A DNA stretch of 64,000 bases from the NCBI GenBank assembly GCA_946902875.1, contig OX336359.1, positions 4,154,001-4,218,000 on the forward strand, written 5' to 3'. The position numbers and the translations under genes are program-made. This stretch comes from Nematopogon swammerdamellus. Taxonomy: Eukaryota > Arthropoda > Insecta > Lepidoptera > Adelidae. Each line of letters starts with the position of its first letter. The first letter of the stretch is position 1. Of the stretch, positions 62,528-64,000 are shown piece after piece. The notes beneath the pieces were generated by a model. It saw only the letters and a program-made list of their open reading frames with translations, was not told the origin of the DNA and ran no database searches.

Positions 62528-62616
62528 TTTAATATTTTTATACAGATACATTTAGAGTAATTTACATAGAAATATTGTAATGACAAGAATAGGTAATTAA
62601 ACAAGCTTCCTAATAA

Positions 62617-62745
62617 AAAAAAACCGCATCCAAATCGGTCCATCCGTTTGGGAGCTACGATGCCACAGATAGACAGACAGGCACACACACACACACACGT
62701 CATACTTATAACACCCCTCCGTTTTTTTCGTCGGGGGTTAAAAAT
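62617..62745 (-). mobile_element. Repeat S, copy 3
   Basis: Minus strand: AAATCGGTCCATCCGTTTGG, GAGCTACGATGCCACAG, (CA)n, TTTTCGTCGGGGGTTAA. Confidence 0.7.
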
Positions 62746-62802
62746 GAACGATAACCTGATTCAAATGTAAATTTATTGAATGATTTTAATTGTTTTTATT
62801 TT

Positions 62803-62955
62803 CATACTGGACGTAAGATGGCCGCATAGCAGCCTCATCTAGTATCCTCTAATCCAAAGGAAAGTATCCGGTATGACAAAGGTGGTATTGTCTGGTCGGA
62901 GGATATTCTCTGGGGCCTTCGACTAAGCCACATATACCGGGTCACAAAAAAAAAA
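62803..62955 (+). mobile_element. SINE family B tail
   Basis: ACTGGACGTAAGATGGCCGC to ATATACCGGGTCACAAAA. Diverged; head and most of the body are missing. Confidence 0.75.
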
Positions 62956-63070
62956 AATTAAATATATTTTACCCGTCCTGGTTGGCTCGAGATCGGAGCC
63001 GAATTTAATTTAAATTAATTTCAGTTATGCCGTTCTTGAGTTATAAATGATATGAATGAATAAATAATAT

Positions 63071-63485
63071 ATATAAGGTGCTTCGTTATTTATGTCAGAA
63101 ATTTCGGGAGGGTTACATAGACACTCAAATAAACACGTTACGCAAAAAAAATTATACGTTTTCAGCATAACTTTTCGAGAAATTCAACAAAACATGTTTG
63201 CTACCTAAACATTAACCTGTGTGTAAAAGTAGGTAACTTGCATTGTACGGGGTCAATGACCGTACTATGTTCAAACGCAGAACAGCTGTTTGTTATAAGT
63301 TATAAGTAAGTCACAAGGTCACTATGATTGGTTTTTACAGCTAATTATTTGATTTTATTTTTTTTGTAAGGAGAAAAAAATGCTCTTAAAAACATAATGT
63401 TTTTTTCTTACGTAAAGTGTTTATTTGAGTGTGTATGTAACCCTCCCGAAATTTTTGACATAAATAACGAAGCACCTTATATATA
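63071..63485. mobile_element. TA-flanked MITE with 77-bp inverted ends
   Basis: Arms 63,071-63,147 and 63,408-63,485 begin TATATAAGGTGCTTCG and share TTATTTATGTCA, TTTCGGGAGGGTTACATA and CACTCAAATAAACAC. About 415 bp in total with no coding frame. Flanking TATA suggests a Tc1/mariner-type MITE. Confidence 0.82.
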
Positions 63486-63506
63486 CAGGGCAGAAGATTT
63501 ATATGG

Positions 63507-63912
63507 TGCAGTGTGTATGTTGCCCGGTAGGTACTTGAAAAGAATAGGCCCACTGTATCTCTGCTCGTGCATTTCGATGTTGCACTTGGAGGAAAGAAGC
63601 GTCATTCATATCTCGATAGTGTTGCACTATAATTTACACGAATTCTTGCAGCATAACACGGATTACACTAACTTACCCCGATATGATCCTTTCCCTTCTT
63701 ACCTTACTAGGTGGTAGGGTTTAACCCACCCTGGTTGGTAGCACCGCACTGAATGATAGGACTGTTGAAACGGCTAGTAAGTAAATAGTTCGTGTTTTCC
63801 GTCCAGCTCAGTTTAGCCGGCACGACCGAAGAACTGACATAGCACATACATAGTTCACCAAGGTGTTATGGGCTGACGTCGCAATGTAGCCAACCGTGTC
63901 ATAAAAAAAAAA
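63507..63912 (+). mobile_element. Hybrid SINE: family C (5' and 3' parts) + family A body
   Basis: A degraded head C (GGTAGGTACTTGAAAAGAAT, GGCCCACTG) is followed by the family C 3' part (GTGTTGCACTATAATTTACA, CTTGCAGCATAACACGG) and then directly by the family A body (CCTTCTTACCTTACTAGG) and poly(A). Its join is at a different place from the usual C+A-body junction. Confidence 0.7.
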
Positions 63913-63929
63913 ACAAAACAGAATTGGTG

Positions 63930-64000
63930 CACCTAGCCGGCCGACATGGTATTCCCAGGCCCCGTAAATATCCGAATGCCCGTGGGTGCCGTCGGACTAC
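63930..64000 (+). mobile_element. LINE4 3' end, cut by the window edge
   Basis: GCCGACATGGTATTCCC, then GAATGCCCGTGGGTGCCGTC as in LINE4 3' UTRs at 7,560 and 9,660. Confidence 0.6.

Overview
This is a non-coding, transposon-packed piece of an insect genome, most likely from a moth or butterfly (Lepidoptera). Four things support this: the composition (AT-rich, with CG-containing islands only inside repeats), poly(A)-tailed retroposons, a CR1/Jockey-like LINE and RTE-type LINE tails, and several repeat cores that I know as common in lepidopteran genomes (the GCGGGCAAAAGCTA Helitron-type end, the CCGGCCAAGTGCGAGTC repeat, the CCGACTTCCAAAAAAGGAGG repeat). The species assignment is inference. I found no host protein-coding gene, no rRNA gene and no genuine tRNA gene.

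Four systems dominate. (1) A modular SINE superfamily. One shared body is joined to at least three different heads: head A, a tRNA/5S-rRNA chimera; head B, a tRNA-like head; and head C, a non-tRNA head that also exists alone as an element with a (TATG)n tail. About forty copies or pieces lie between 1 kb and 64 kb on both strands. Their 3' ends resemble the 3' ends of the LINEs in the same window, which suggests that those LINEs mobilise them. (2) Truncated non-LTR retrotransposons: LINE3/LINE3b (CR1/Jockey-like RT C-terminus), LINE4 (a related C-terminus), RTE-like tails with (GACT)n or (GAT)n ends, and several single fragments. (3) A complete Bel/Pao-type LTR element (41,376-48,971, minus strand). 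Its LTRs are almost identical and it is flanked by GTACC duplications. Its 1,405-codon Gag-Pol frame is open but lacks the RT catalytic loop, the RNase H start and the integrase core. (4) Short terminal-inverted-repeat elements. These include two small retroposons (6.9 kb and 28.2 kb) whose ends carry hammerhead-ribozyme-like cores, a 153-bp perfect foldback (22.4 kb), a deleted mariner (39.2-40.1 kb) and several MITEs.

Layout. 1-10 kb: SINE A/B copies, often in head-to-head inverted pairs, a ribozyme-bearing element, and RTE and LINE4 tails. 10-11.2 kb: largely unexplained sequence with a GC-rich stretch. 11.2-18 kb: Helitron-like relics, LINE3, LINE4 and SINEs nested in each other. 18-25 kb: a TSD-flanked LINE end, LINE4, foldbacks, SINEs. 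25-30 kb: nested RTE-in-LINE3b and ribozyme-element-in-LINE. 30.7-33.3 kb: a minisatellite with a 179-bp higher-order period. 33-39 kb: SINEs and the longest LINE3 copy. 39-41 kb: mariner and a LINE end. 41.4-49 kb: Bel/Pao. 49-55 kb: a multi-layer nest around a LINE3 end. 55-64 kb: more SINEs, a telomere-like degenerate tract and MITEs.

The repeated nesting, with target-site duplications readable by eye at many junctions, and the lack of genes fit heterochromatin or a W chromosome. That cannot be decided from one window. All identities and homologies were judged by eye, without any search.
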